Source: Ailanthus altissimus (taxonomy: Eukaryota > Streptophyta > Magnoliopsida > Sapindales > Simaroubaceae). From it: a DNA stretch of 64,000 bases. Under the pieces are notes generated by a model, which was given only the letters and a program-made list of their open reading frames with translations, made no database searches and was not told where the DNA came from. Shown piece by piece: positions 46,000-58,264 of the stretch. The DNA is taken from positions 6,324,001 through 6,388,000 of the forward strand of contig OX327702.1 of NCBI GenBank assembly GCA_946807835.1. The letters are read 5' to 3'. Position 1 is the stretch's first letter. Every line of letters begins with the position of its first letter. The translations under genes were made by a program, and so were the position numbers.

Positions 46000-47670
46000 C
46001 AAGTCTAGGTTGGGATAAGATTTTCTAACAGGATCGACCTGAGTTCTCTTTGCGAATCGAGACAGATCCTGTAATGACATGTGACTGATAAACTCTTTGT
46101 TCATTGCATTTGATATATCGAGACTACGTGATTCAACAAAAGTGTACACGTATACTCTAATATATATAAAGATATACAGATACACAAATTAAAATACTCA
46201 TGCAGCTATGCGTGTAATGATCAGACCTCTAAATGTGAAATACAATCACACTGCACGATGTCCCTGTGACAACTTAAAAAATTAGGGTAAATAAAAAAAA
46301 GGGTAAACTTGTGGCTCAGTGGATGAATATAATCTGATAATATTATATAATTTAGATGTATTATAAATAATAGTTTCTTAATAATAATTTAACAATAAAT
46401 AACACTATATATAATGTACACGTACAGATCTGTAATCTAAAATAATTATAAAATTGTATACTAAGTAGTCAATAAAATTATACTGAAAATAAGAGCTATC
46501 ATAAAAATTTGTGCTAAAATTAAAAATTATAACAAAATACTAAAAATTTAAAAATCTAAAAGTATAAACTGTCATAAAATTTGTGCTTTAGTTTACTAGA
46601 GCCATCGGCATATTCGGATTCTATTTTCATTTTTTTTAGCTCGAGGGAAATAAAAGACTTTTCCTAAAGATTCTCTTAAATAGAAATAGAGAACAAAGTA
46701 ACTAGAAAGATTGATATTCTTAGAATCTCACTCTTCTAAAGGGATCATCTAGAAAGCGATATGTTTTAAATACATTCAAACAAATAAAGCTGACATAGAT
46801 GTTATAAGTCGAATTGAGGTATTGCATTCCCTTTTTATATAGGGGAATTTATCCATCTTCTATAACAGAGCAGAGTGAAACCAATGTTTCATATTTGGTT
46901 TTGAATTAAAGGCGTTAAAAAGTATGAATCAACGTCAACTATAACCAGCTCTGGAAACGTATACTATATATATACTAAAAACTACACCAAACTAGTACTC
47001 GGAGAAATATTAGTCTAACCTAGCGGAGTAACTCACGCATAGATAAAGCGGGGTATCTAAGCTGGTCTAACCCGGTGATTAATATAAACTGCTATATTAA
47101 AAGCATATAAAATATATATTGTTATCCACTTACAAAAATGCACTAATCCTGAGCTGGGTTTGAATTATGAGATCTACTCACTATTGGTACACCTCCTATA
47201 TCATAGGGTATAAAATATATCATTAGTACCGATAAATATTATAAATACTGAAGCATAAATATTCTAACATTGTAAAACTATTTTCCGTTGAATTATTAGG
47301 TATAAATCTAACTTCTTAAGTATTTTTTATTATTTATTTTCTATTTTCTTCTCTTTCTTCCTTTTCTCTTTTCTTTTTACTTTTCTTTCTCATTTATTCT
47401 ACTTTTTCCCCTTTCATCTTCTTGTTGACAATTTTCAAATAAAATGAATAAACTTCCTTTTATACTGAAAATGACTGCCCTTACAACCAATCAACCTAAG
47501 CCACCAATCAAAGTCCTTAAGCGTTAAAAGATGAAGTAAGTAGCTTAATGTCTCTATTTCCTTCTTTTACCTAGCCAAGTGGCTTGCTTATACAATTGAT
47601 AAACCATGTATGCCTATTAAGGCGCCACATCCAAATAAATTATCAAATGACAGTAGTTAACAACACTTGT
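46000..47670. other. No gene seen; may include the 3' LTR of the chromovirus
   Basis: The minus-strand chromovirus at 47780 should be followed on its left by a 3' LTR, perhaps starting at the TGCAATACAAG read on the minus strand near 47672. I could not find its other end or a matching copy, so it is not called. Confidence 0.3.
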
Positions 47671-49494
47671 ATTGCAATTTCCTCCATTTTATAAAAATTT
47701 TGTCCCCTAAATTCATGTACCTGTTTGAAATAAATAAGGATATTGAGCTCTCATCTAATCCTCACGCTCCCATGTAACCTCTTCCACTGCATGATTTCTC
47801 TATAAGACTTTAACTAATGGAATAGTCTTATTACGTAATACTTGCTGGCAATAGTCCACTATCTGAACAGGTTTCTCGTTATAAGTCAAGTCTGCCCTCA
47901 ACTGAATTGGCTGAATATCTAGAATATGAGAAGGGTCAGGTATATACGTCCACAACATAGAAATATGAAACACATCATAAATGTGTGACAACTCAGGTGA
48001 TAATGTTAAGCGGTAAGTAACCACACCAACCCTTTCTATAATCTCATATGGCTCAATATATTGAGGACTTCACTTTTCATGTTTTTCAAAACGAAGCACA
48101 CCCTTTCATGGTAACATCCCTAAGAAGACTCTATCTCCTACTACAAACTCAAGCTGTCTATGATGTTTATCTGCATAACTCATCTATCTGTCTTGAGCTG
48201 TCTTGAATCTATCTCTGATAATACTGGTCTTCTTGTCAGTGGCCTAGATAATCTCTGGACCTAACAATTTTCTTTCTCCAATCTCATCTCAACAAACTGG
48301 AGTTCTTTATTTTCTTCTTTATAAAGCCTCATACGGCACGATCTAAATGCTAAACTGATAACTATTATAATATGCAAACTCCATCAATGGTAAATCATCA
48401 TCCCAACTACCCTTAAGATGCAACATACAAGCTCTCAGCATATCCTCTAATATTTGTATAGTTCTTTCCGACTGCACATCTATCTGAGGATGAAAAGCTG
48501 TACTAAAGTTTAACTTAGTGCCTAAGGCCTTCTGTAAGCTATGTCAAAATCTAAAAGTGAATTGAGGGTCTCTATTTGATACGATTAACATTAAAGCCTT
48601 ATGTAACTATACAATCTTACTCACATACAAATGAGCCAGCCTATTTAATGAGTATGAAACCTTATAAGGTAGGAAATGAGTAGACTTTGTAAGTTGATCA
48701 ACAATCACCCAAATACTATCATGACTACTCCGAGTATATAGAAGCCCAACAACAAAGTCTATGGTGATATGTTTTCACTTCCACTCAAGAACTGGAAGTG
48801 ATTGAAATAATTCTGCTGGCTTTTAGTGTTCTGCCTTAACCTGTTGATAAATCATACAGTGAGATACAAACTCTGCAGTTTCTCTTTTTATACCTTGTCA
48901 CTAGTAATTTTCTCTCAGAGTACGATACATTTTAGTGTTATTAGGATGCATAGCATAAGCTAATCTTTGAGCATCTTCTAAAATTTGCTTCTTTAATGTT
49001 GAGTTATACGGAACACAAAGCTTATTACCCATAACTAATGTCCCATTAGCTTTCAATGTTAAATTAATTTTCATTCCATTCATTACTTCTTGCTTAAGTT
49101 TAACTATATTAGGATCATAATTTTACATCTTTCGAATCTGATCAATCAACATAGGCCTAACTTGAAAATGTGCTAGAAGAACTCGAGACTCATCCATAGA
49201 TAATTCAACCCCCCATAGATCTTAATTCAACTAACAATAGAAGATAAATAACTTTTAAATGAGCTATAGAGCTATAAGACTTCCTATTAAGTGCATCTGC
49301 TACCACATTCGTCTTTCTTGGATGATAATCAATTATACAACCATAATCTTTTATTAGCTCTAACCATCTCATTTGTCTAAGATTCAGATCTTTTTGTGTG
49401 AATAAATACTTTAAACTCTTGTTATTAGTGAAGATTTGACATGTAACACCATATAAATAATGTTTTCAAATCTTTAAGGCAAATACTACTGCTG

Positions 49495-49936
49495 TCAATT
49501 CTAAATCATGGGTTGGATAATTTAACTCATGCTTCTTAAGCTGCCGAGAAGCATAACCTATCACCTTACCCTGTTTCATCAATACACAACCCATCCCTGT
49601 CTAGAAGCATCATTGAAAATTATAAATCCTTATGTGTCAGATGGGAGAGTGAAAACATGAGTTGAAGTCAATCTCTTTTTAAGTTCTTGAAAATTACCTT
49701 CACATTCATCAGTCAATTCTAAATCATGGGTTGGATAATTCAGTTCATGCTTCTTAAGCTACCAAGAAGCATAACCTATCACCTTACCGTGTTGTATCAA
49801 TATACAACCCAATCCTTGTCTAGAAGCATCATTGAAAATTATAAATCCTTATGTGTCAGATGGGAGAGTGAGAACAGGAGTTGAAGTCAATAATCTCTTT
49901 TTAAGTTCTTGAAAACTACCTTTACATTCATTAGTC
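49495..49936. repeat. 218-bp tandem duplication in dead RNase H region
   Basis: Unit 1 at 49495-49712 and unit 2 at 49713-49936 share almost all of their text, differing at scattered sites and by a 3-base insertion (CAATAATC against CAATC). It duplicates the reverse transcriptase-RNase H boundary. Confidence 0.9.
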
Positions 49937-50887
49937 TACTCAAACTTTATATTTTTTTTATCAACTTTGTAAGCGGTGCAGCATTCTTAGAGAAGTTATT
50001 AACAAATCTTCGATAATAATCTATTAGACCGAGAAAACTTCTAATTTATGTCACACTAGCTGGTCGCTCCAAATTTACCATAACTTCAATTTTTTGAGGA
50101 TCCATATAAATTCTATCTGCTGAGATCACATGGCTTAGAAATATAACTTTATGTAGTTAGAACTGACATTTGCTAAACTTAGCATATAACTATTTATTCC
50201 TTAAAATCTACAACACTAATGCAAATGCTCTGCATACTCCTCTATACTTCATGAATATATAAGAATATCATCAATAAATACTATAACAAATCAATCAAGA
50301 TATGAACGAAATACCTTATTCATAAGGTTCATAAATGCAGCTGGTGCATTAGTCAACCTAACTAGCATTATTAGAAACTTATAATGTCTATATCGAGTTC
50401 GGAAGGCAGTCTTAGACACATCAGTATTTATGATCAATAATACCCTGATCGTAGATCGATCTTTGAGAAAACCTTTGCACCCTATAACTAATCAAATAAA
50501 TCACCAATGTAAGGGAGTGGGTATTTGTTATGTATAGTGACTTTATTTAGCTTCAGATAATTAATGCATAATCTCAAAGTTCTATATTTCCTTTTAACAA
50601 ACAATACTGGTGCTCCCTATGGTGATATATTAAGTCTGATGAAACCCTTATCTACCAATTCTTGTAACTAAGTCTTCAATTCTTTTAACTCTAAAGGGGC
50701 TATTCTATATGGTGCTTTAGAGATAAGAGCTGTGTCTGGAACCAAATCAAAACCAAAATTAATCTCTCTTTTTTGGTGGTACACCTAGAAGATTTTTAGG
50801 AAATACATCTAAAAAATCTCTGACCATCGGAATATCTTTTAGTTTAGCTCTATTAGCTCTAGTATTAATAACATGTGTTAAATACGC

Positions 50888-50961
50888 TAGACATTATTTT
50901 TTGAAAAACCGTTTAGCTGTTATAACATAAGATAGACATCATTTTTTGAACAACCGTTTAG
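50888..50961. repeat. 45-bp tandem duplication
   Basis: TAGACATTATTTTTTGAAAA starts at 50888 and recurs at 50933 with small changes; the second unit is partial. Confidence 0.85.
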
Positions 50962-50990
50962 ATCTTTTTTAGTGTTATTCATTGTGTTTT

Positions 50991-51484
50991 CTTGTAAATT
51001 TTCTAGTGAGTTAATAAGAGAGGTTAGGATTCTTGGATCTATCATGGACGTAGACAATTAGCCGAACCACGTAAGTGATTGTGTTGTGCTGTTGATTATT
51101 TGCTTTATATTCTTGCTATTTTTGTTTGATATTTTGGTTATTCCATTGCGTAAAGAGGTTAAATTTTAAAATTAAACTTAGTTAGGATTTGTTTTTAAAC
51201 CTAATCTCACATGGAGATGGGTGATTCCTCCAATAGAAGCAAGTTCAAATAAATGAAGCCCTAAATAAATTATTAACTATAAGGAATGGCAAACCACTCA
51301 CGTAATGCTAATACTATGACAAGTCAAAGCATATTACAGAGTTATAACCTATTTCTCTTGGAAAAATAAACAATCGAGCTTTGCTTATTAACAAGATCAA
51401 TGCAATGAGCCTTTTAAGCGTAGAGTTGGTAAACTAAAGAAAATTCAAGGTGCACTTAGGGTGTGAATTGTCAAACATGCCATA
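50991..51484. other. No gene seen; LTR-like text
   Basis: A phrase GCCGAACCACGTAAGTG near 51061 followed by TTGTGTTGTGCTG resembles the 3' parts of some copia LTRs, but neither end is identifiable. Confidence 0.3.
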
Positions 51485-52883
51485 TGATAAGGGCAAATTT
51501 GTCATATATTTTCTCATATTTTTATTATTGATATTTTATGATTTTATGATAAAAGATGGCTATTTATGTGCATTATTATTATTTATAGGGACTTGAACGA
51601 AATTTAAAAAATGTGTCCCTATAAATAACTAAAATGCAAAGTTTTCAAAGTATGTGTCTATTGCCCCAGCACCACAAGGATTACCGCCTCAGCACTAGAA
51701 CAGTGATCGAAATAAGAAAAACGACCTATTGAAGTCTCATTTGGCGCCCCAGCGCTAACATCCCACCGCTCCAACGGTGAAGCCTTTTTCATGCGTCGCC
51801 CCAGCGACAACTGCATAGCGCCCCAGCGGTAGCGCGATTCCTAGTCTAACGAGAATTGAGATTTTCAAGCTCATATCAATCCTTATAAAAAGCTACTCGT
51901 TCTCAGCCTTTAAGAATCATCCAAAAGCACCCTAGAGCAATTTAAGAGCAATAAAAATATAGAGCACGAGTCTTGGAGAGCAATAGGAGTTTGATTGAAG
52001 TAACTTTAGAGAGAGATTCAAGGCGTTCTTCGGCATCAAGAGTATCTTAGGCAGCATAATTAAGAGCAATTTGACGTCTATATCGGTTTGCTATTGATTA
52101 TATCATGAATTATTATTATTTTTACTGTTGTTCTCTTGTAGCCATGAGCTAAACTTATTTTCTAGGGTTAATACTTGAACTCAATATATGTGCTTAATTG
52201 TCATATCTTTTGAATATTTAATAACTTAGTCCTTTGACATTTAAATTACTTGATCTTAATGCTTCAATATATCTAGCCAATATATGGTGAATGAGTTGGT
52301 AATATTATTGATAAACTCAGAAGAGGAATCATAAGATTTAAACCTAGGTAATTTGATGCATGATTGTAGAGTAACATTCAATGTTGCATATGCAAGTTTC
52401 AATTTAGGATAGGAATATACTTAATTGGCATGTATGATCAATAAGACGTAATCTTAATAAATCATAATTTATTACAAGTACCATAGGAATATAGGTATTT
52501 GGTAAATTAAGGTATACTTGCATGACCTTAGAAGAGGTTTGTGAATACATTAGTGTATTGATCAATAACAAAGACTAAGGGAGTTAAATATTAAAATATT
52601 AATCATTAGAAAGCATATTGAGGGATAGTATTAATCCTAAGTTTTCTCTATATTGTTATCACCTAAATCTTTTTGCATTGTGTTTTTATTTTTTATATTT
52701 TCTACATTTATTCTTAGATTTTTATTTTTCTAAATAATTATGAGGAAGACATAATTTTAGTAATTGGTTAAAAAAGAAGAAATTATCCCTGTGGATTCGA
52801 CATCCAACTTATTTAATCTCTTTATTACTTGCATACGATAGTGTATACTTGCACTTAATTTAAGATATAAAAATATCGCATCA
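51485..52883 (+). mobile_element. Solo LTR, same family as the young Gypsy element
   Basis: TGATAAGGG...TCGCATCA, 1399 bp, aligned end to end with 25515-26960 but with many substitutions and a roughly 50-bp shorter palindrome array. Array cores are at 51662, 51685, 51745, 51767, 51797 and 51819 (spacings 23, 60, 22, 30, 22). A TATA-like CTTATAAAAA is at 51883-51892. Flanks ccata (51480-51484) and ccgtg (52884-52888) could be a target duplication with two G-to-A changes, which is weak. No internal region follows: a solo LTR, older than the intact element. Confidence 0.85.
51883..51892 (+). promoter_or_regulatory. TATA-like box of the solo LTR
   Basis: CCTTATAAAA in the position of CTATATAAAG in the young LTR. 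If active, transcription would run rightwards out of the LTR into the frame at 52943. Confidence 0.5.
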
Positions 52884-52942
52884 CCGTGCTATAAAAGAAA
52901 AATTAAACATTGGGACATGGCATAAAGTATAGTTATCAAAAG

Positions 52943-53167
52943 ATGGGAGGTTGGGAAATCATGATCATAGTCGAGGTTTTGATGGTCACCTTTTTTAGTC
53001 TTTCATTCGTTTGCTTTTTTCACAGTGACATGGCAGGAAGTAGGTTACATCATCATGATGATCATCATCATAATCGCCACAACCATGGGATAGGTGGCAA
53101 ATCGTTTGTTGGAAGTGCTTATGGTGGCGGTGGTGGCGGTGGAGGGGACGGTGGTGGAGGTTGTTGA
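52943..53167 (+). CDS. Small membrane-anchored His/Gly-rich protein, hypothetical
   Basis: 74 residues from an ATG (MGGWEIMII...); the frame is open 33 bases further upstream but only from a TTG. Residues about 5-26 (IMIIVEVLMVTFFSLSFVCF) are hydrophobic and could be a signal anchor or transmembrane segment. Residues 36-48 are histidine-rich (HHHDDHHHNRHNH), a possible metal-binding patch, and the tail is a glycine run ending GGGGGGGGDGGGGC. That order is seen in small plant glycine-rich proteins, but I do not recognise this one. It lies 60 bp after a solo LTR in the same orientation. No intron is evident. It is the best candidate for a host gene here; low complexity means chance cannot be excluded. 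Confidence 0.5.
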   Translation: MGGWEIMIIVEVLMVTFFSLSFVCFFHSDMAGSRLHHHDDHHHNRHNHGIGGKSFVGSAYGGGGGGGGDGGGGC

Positions 53168-54160
53168 CGAGCATGAGTTTATACATAATCTTCTATATTA
53201 TGTACTTCTGTAGATTTGGTCTCTTTTATTTCAATAGCATTAATTTTTTTAGATTTTTTTTTTTTTAATTTTTTGAGTGAGGTTAAATCATTAATATTTG
53301 TTGATTGATTCATTTATTCTCTTGTTGTTAATTTGAGACTTTATAAAATTTAAATGATACTTGTATGGGACAAACTGATAAACTTGCACACTAATAACTG
53401 TCCGACCCCAATCCTTGCAAGCAAGGGAAATCATAATCCTCACTTGGAGAACACGAACACCTTTTCAATGAAATAAGAGAAACGAAACAATCTTAAAAAC
53501 TAGGGAGTAAAAGAAAATAACCCTTGCGCAGGAGAGGGTAGGTAAAATTACAAATACATTCATATTAACTAAAACACAGATTCAAAAAAAAAAAATCAAC
53601 ACTAAGTAGATCCTAACAAGCACAAATAGCCAATGGGATTTGGTGATAGAGAAGATAGACGATTAGCTCTAAAAACTTGCCAACTGTAGGTCGTGAGTGG
53701 CAATTTTCGGCAAGGCCTCGATAAGAACCGACAAGATTCAACAAATGTTGACAGTCTTGGAACTACTTCGGCGACAAGATGATCGTGCTTTAGCGGGCCC
53801 CCAAAACGAGAGACATTAACTGAAAATGATCTTCATGGTTCGAGAAGAAGCTCCATCTGAACCAAGGGATCACAACGACCAACAATTGAGACTTGACAAT
53901 GCCGAAAAACTTCTAAATCAAGCACTACCGCAGGTTAACAAACAAAACAAGCTGGTCGGATAAAAAAAACTGTTGTACAACTAAAAAAATAATATAAGAA
54001 AACTAAAGAAAAATGAGAAGAAAGGATGTAGAAGGATAGAGAGAGAGAGAGAGAGAGATGGGGTTTACCCACCGGAGAGAGGACCTAGCTCTTTCTCCGA
54101 TCTAAAAACAAAAATCGGCATTTCGATTAGTACAGAGGGTGAGAGAAGTTTTAAGAGATC
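53168..54160. other. Unassigned, GC-richer stretch with (GA)n
   Basis: The stretch at 53380-54160 is less AT-rich than its surroundings and has no long frame on either strand. It may be old transposon or untranslated sequence. A GA dinucleotide run of about 20 bp is at 54038-54058. Confidence 0.35.
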
Positions 54161-56869
54161 TTAAGATTTGTATTTTAAATGTATTTTAGATTTTCTTACA
54201 TCACAGAAGTAAGAGAAGAAAGCATGTGATGTATTTTAACTATTCTTGTAGCCTCATTCTTTTTTTTTTTTTGGTTGAAAATTTGTAACCTTATTCTTTG
54301 CGTGTGTATATATATATGTGTGTGTATTGACATTGTATAGATGTAGTGGCTTACACAAAATTGCAACATTGAAACGGTAAATTATCCTCTTTTAGAAATA
54401 GCATCTTTTGTTATGACTTTGTTATCTCATGTTCATATTTATATGATTTTAATTTTTATTTAATATAATGTTTATTGTTTATTATTTTAAGTTTGAATAT
54501 TGTATTTATAAAGCATGCAAAATAAATAAATATATTAAAACGTAAAATTTTAATAATTAATTTTACTTAAAAAAAACTTGAAGTTCTTCATTATAATTTT
54601 AAATTAGAGTTTAAAATTTTGTATTTGTTTTTCATAAACATAAAAAATTTTATTTGTCGCTTTATTTTATAAGAATTTTTTTGAAAAAGATCCAAAATTT
54701 TAGGCAATATGTTTTTCAATTACAAAATAATAGACTAATCTTTATTAGTGAAAGTAATGTAAAATGGACACAATTGCCCTTGTTAATAAAATATAATGAC
54801 AAAAATATTTAAAACCAAATGCATAAAAAAATTGGCTGAGTTTTTTTAAAATCTCTCTAAAAAAATACACTCTAATATTTAGTGGTGAAGCTCTAAAGAA
54901 AAATTTGATAAATGAAATTAAGAAAAAGCTACAAATCTAAACAAATCTGAGAAGTTCTAAATTTTGTAGAAAACAAAATTATTGCGTGAAACTTTTCCGC
55001 TCGTGGAAATGGACTTGCGAAAAGGCCCTTTCTTTTTCTTTTTTTTTTCTTTGTTGACTATCCATTTCTTTTAATTTAATTTATTAATTATTAAATTATA
55101 ATTAAGAATATTAATTATTTAATTATTAAATTCATAATTTTAATTTAATAAATGTTTTGGACAAATAAGATTATATAATTTATTTAATTAACTATTTTTT
55201 AACAAATAATAATTAATTAAATAAATTATTTACTTCATTATTATTTATTTTAATAATATTTTATTATAAATAATTTATAATTAATTAATATATTAAAATA
55301 ACTATTAAAATAAAAGCCTATTTCGCACGTCAGAAACGGGGAGCGAAATGGCCTTCTTTGAATTTTTTATAATATTTTAATTTAAGTATAATTTAATTAA
55401 TTAATTAAATATCTGTTAAAAAAAAAGTGGAGTTTCAAGGAAAAAAAAAAAAAAGAACTAGGCGCCCAGCATTGGGTGCAACACGCGCCCGCTCGAGGTA
55501 CCTAACACGTGGAACCTTTTTCTATCTTTTTTATAGACAATTGTATTTTACGTGCTTCGCGCACGGGAAACGCAAAAATTATTTTTTATTTTTCAATACA
55601 ATTTTTTTTTCTTATTTTTTTTCAATAGAATTGTTTTTTTTTATTTCTTTTCAATACATTTTTTAAACGCACATATTTTTTTTATTCTTTTTTATTTTTT
55701 CTTTCTTTTATCTTATACTCGTGTGCTCTTTGAGATTTTTAAGAAAGAAAATTTTAAAAAGAAAGAGTGAATAATGATGAACATAAAGAAAAAAAAAAGA
55801 ACAAGGAAGAATAAGAAGTAAAAAGAGATGGGAAAAAGAGCAGTTTTTTCAATTTGTCTTAAGTTTGACTAGTAAACATTAACATTTTGACTTGTGGCTA
55901 AAAAAGAATTCAGCCAAATGAGGGGTTATTTTTGAAAATTTTCTTATTTTAATTACTATAAATATATGGAAGATTGTGTTTTTAATTATTATTATTTTAT
56001 ATATAAAAAGTCATGTCTTTTAAATATTATTTTAAATATTTATTTTTATATTATTAAATTATATTTATCTATCATCATACTAATTTTAATACCCTATTTT
56101 CATATCCAAAAAGCCCTTGCACAAGTATCTAAAAAACTTACAAATGCTTGCACTGGATGTCTTTAGAAGCAACTATTTTTCATGGATGTAAAAAAGTAGT
56201 TATAACCTCTAGGCTTTAAAAGTGCAATTATGAAGGAAAATTAAGCATTCATGTAGGATAAGTCATAAGTTATGATTTTTCGTCATTGCCTACATGAGAT
56301 CTTGAAGCTTAATATTAACAGTAAATGACTGGTAGATTCCTTAAAAAAAATTTAAAAAAAAGATATGATTATAAAAAAGATGTATTCCTCTTAAAAGCAT
56401 GGCATAAGTGAATGAATATGAGATTGTAGGATTTTAGAACTATTGTTGAATATAATTTTATTTTGTTCAAAATTATCTTACAACTAAAATTATATAATGA
56501 GAAAGTTATAAAACAAGACATGTAAGAGAATACATTTTCTACTTTTTATGTTTCTAATATTGTTTTGTAGTAATAGTGTCATGAACATCGATATAAAAAT
56601 ACTCTTAATTAATCTCATTTCTTCTACTTACTAAACAAAATAATGAACTCTTATTGCAAAATCGCGAAACAAGTCCAACTAGTTCTCAATCACTTATTGA
56701 AGTGAATGCAAATATACATAACAGTGATAGATGTTGTTGAGGAAGCTAGAAAGGGCGCAGTTATCACCTTTGCAATGGTCATAAACATTCAAGACAAAGG
56801 AACACTAAAAGGAGCAAAAACTTTAGGACAAAGACAATAATATAGAGAATAAACATATTAAGAATAATG
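54161..56869. other. No gene seen; very AT-rich
   Basis: Contains TG/TA dinucleotide runs near 54302-54327 and oligo-T stretches at 55560-55710 that produce meaningless Phe-rich frames. The stretch after about 56690 may include eroded 5' parts of the copia that follows. Confidence 0.4.
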
Positions 56870-57615
56870 AAAGTACTTGTTATTTATGGTGCAAAAAGAC
56901 ACTGGGCATGTACATGTTATACTCTAAAGCAAGACTCATTGCTTAAGGTTTCTCATAGAGATCTAATATTGATTATGATAAAATTTATTCCCTCACAATA
57001 GACATAATTATGTTTTGATTTATGATAAGCTTAATAATTTCAAAAACGTTTGACATACATTTTATAGATGTAATGATAGCTTACCTATATATGTCATTTG
57101 ACTCATATATGTATATGAAAATCTCTAAAAAATTAAAAATATATGAAGTATGTAACCTTAACTTGTATTCAGTTAAGCTACCTTTTATGGGCTAAAACAA
57201 TTTAGGTGCATGTGATACAACTACTCAAGTGAATATTTGATAAAGGAATGATACATTAATGACTCAATGTCCATGTGTACATAAAAAAAAAATTCCAAAT
57301 TTGCCATTATGGTTATATTTGTAGATAATAAGAATTTAATTAGAACTCATAAAAAGCTTATAAAGATTGTAAAGTACTTAAAGAGAATTTGAAATAAAAT
57401 ATCTAGAGAAGACAAAATATTATTTCAGCTTACAAATTAAGCACAAATTAAACAGAATCTTTATCTATCATTCTATCTACATTGAAAATATTTTTAAATG
57501 ATTCAATATTAATAAAGCTCATTTGTTAAGTACTCCTATAATTTTTTGGTCTCTTGACCCTAAAATGAATTCATTTCGTCTCAAAGAAGATAATGATAAA
57601 AAACTTGTAAATCAT
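56870..57615 (+). pseudogene. Decayed copia reverse transcriptase
   Basis: Plus strand, across stops: YSKARLIAxGFS (usual YKARLVAKGF), NIDYDKIYSLTIDIIMF (usual DYxETFSPV), DIHFIDVMIAYLY (usual DVxTAFLYG), IFVDNKNLI at the active site (YVDD changed to FVDN), HKKLIKIVKYLK, and YIEKIFKRFNIDKAHLLSTP. The order is normal for copia reverse transcriptase. The active site and frame are lost. It continues at 58954 after intervening DNA. Confidence 0.75.
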
Positions 57616-58264
57616 CCTATCTCAATTAAAAACACAATTATTTTTTTTAAGAAGACATAGAGCTCTACTTCTGTGTTGCTCTTGTATTGCTTTTTCTTTC
57701 TATGTTTTTTCATATCTGGTTTCGTATAAGTTTTTTCAACATTTTTTTCTTGGTGTAAGAGAATTGATCCAAGACTTACTTACTTTTATGCATCTGATCT
57801 CGTGATATAGAAGTACCATATTTTAATGATGTTGATGCTTTACTTTATCTAGCTTAGTGCACTAGACAAAACATAACATTGGTGATAAACTTATTAACAA
57901 GATTTAGTTTTATACAAACTCGACGTCATTAGAATAGTGTCAAACATATAATCTATTACCTTCTTGAAACGAGCGATTTGAGACTATTTTATAACATTTA
58001 CGGTAAACATATTGGTAAGATTTAATTTTGCACTAACTTAATCTCATTATAAAAGTGTCAAACATATATTACGTTAACTTTGCGAAACTAGAAATTTAGA
58101 ACTATTTTATTTCACCTACAAAAATTTCAAATCTAGTTAGTTATGTAAATATTGGTTACTTATTTGATCTTTACAGACCTCGCTCGTAAACATGAAATAT
58201 GTTTACTTACAATAATAGAATGATCTTATGGTTATCCACAAGAAAAATTTTATTGCAACCTCTT
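57616..58264. other. Non-coding stretch with a 118-bp tandem repeat
   Basis: No gene is seen. It separates two halves of the copia pol, and only part of it is explained by the solo LTR next to it. Confidence 0.4.
57875..58110. repeat. 118-bp tandem repeat, two diverged copies
   Basis: Units at 57875-57992 and 57993-58110 both start AACATT, share AAGATTTARTTTT, AGTGTCAAACATATA and end ACTATTTTAT. They are of equal length but clearly diverged. Confidence 0.8.

Larger units (their letters stand above)
47671..50990 (-). pseudogene. Decayed chromovirus (Tekay/Del-like Gypsy) pol
   Basis: Minus strand, from right to left: [20 protein letters not shown] near 50560-50610 and VFIDDILIYS near 50265-50290 (reverse transcriptase, active site FIDD where FVDD/FIDD is usual), [20 protein letters not shown] near 49510-49540 and ADALNRKS near 49280 (RNase H), KMYRTLRENY at 48901 (zinc-binding start of integrase), DVQSERTIQILEDML near 48450 (integrase core), GDRVFL near 48140, then the open piece 48024-47800 with HIYDVFHISMLWTYIPDPSH and NEKPVQIVD, matching the Tekay integrase C-terminus. 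Many stops and frameshifts; a 218-bp duplication interrupts RNase H. Protease and gag are missing to the right. Confidence 0.85.

Noticed and set aside
52910..52942. Upstream extension of the His/Gly-rich frame
   Set aside because: The extension begins with TTG; the first ATG is at 52943 and gives a better hydrophobic N-terminus.
52995..53186. 63-codon His-rich minus-strand frame
   Set aside because: Antisense of the CAT/CAC-rich and GGT-rich stretch of the plus-strand frame; low complexity.
55427..55770. Overlapping Phe-rich frames
   Set aside because: Produced by oligo-T runs; no domain or start context.
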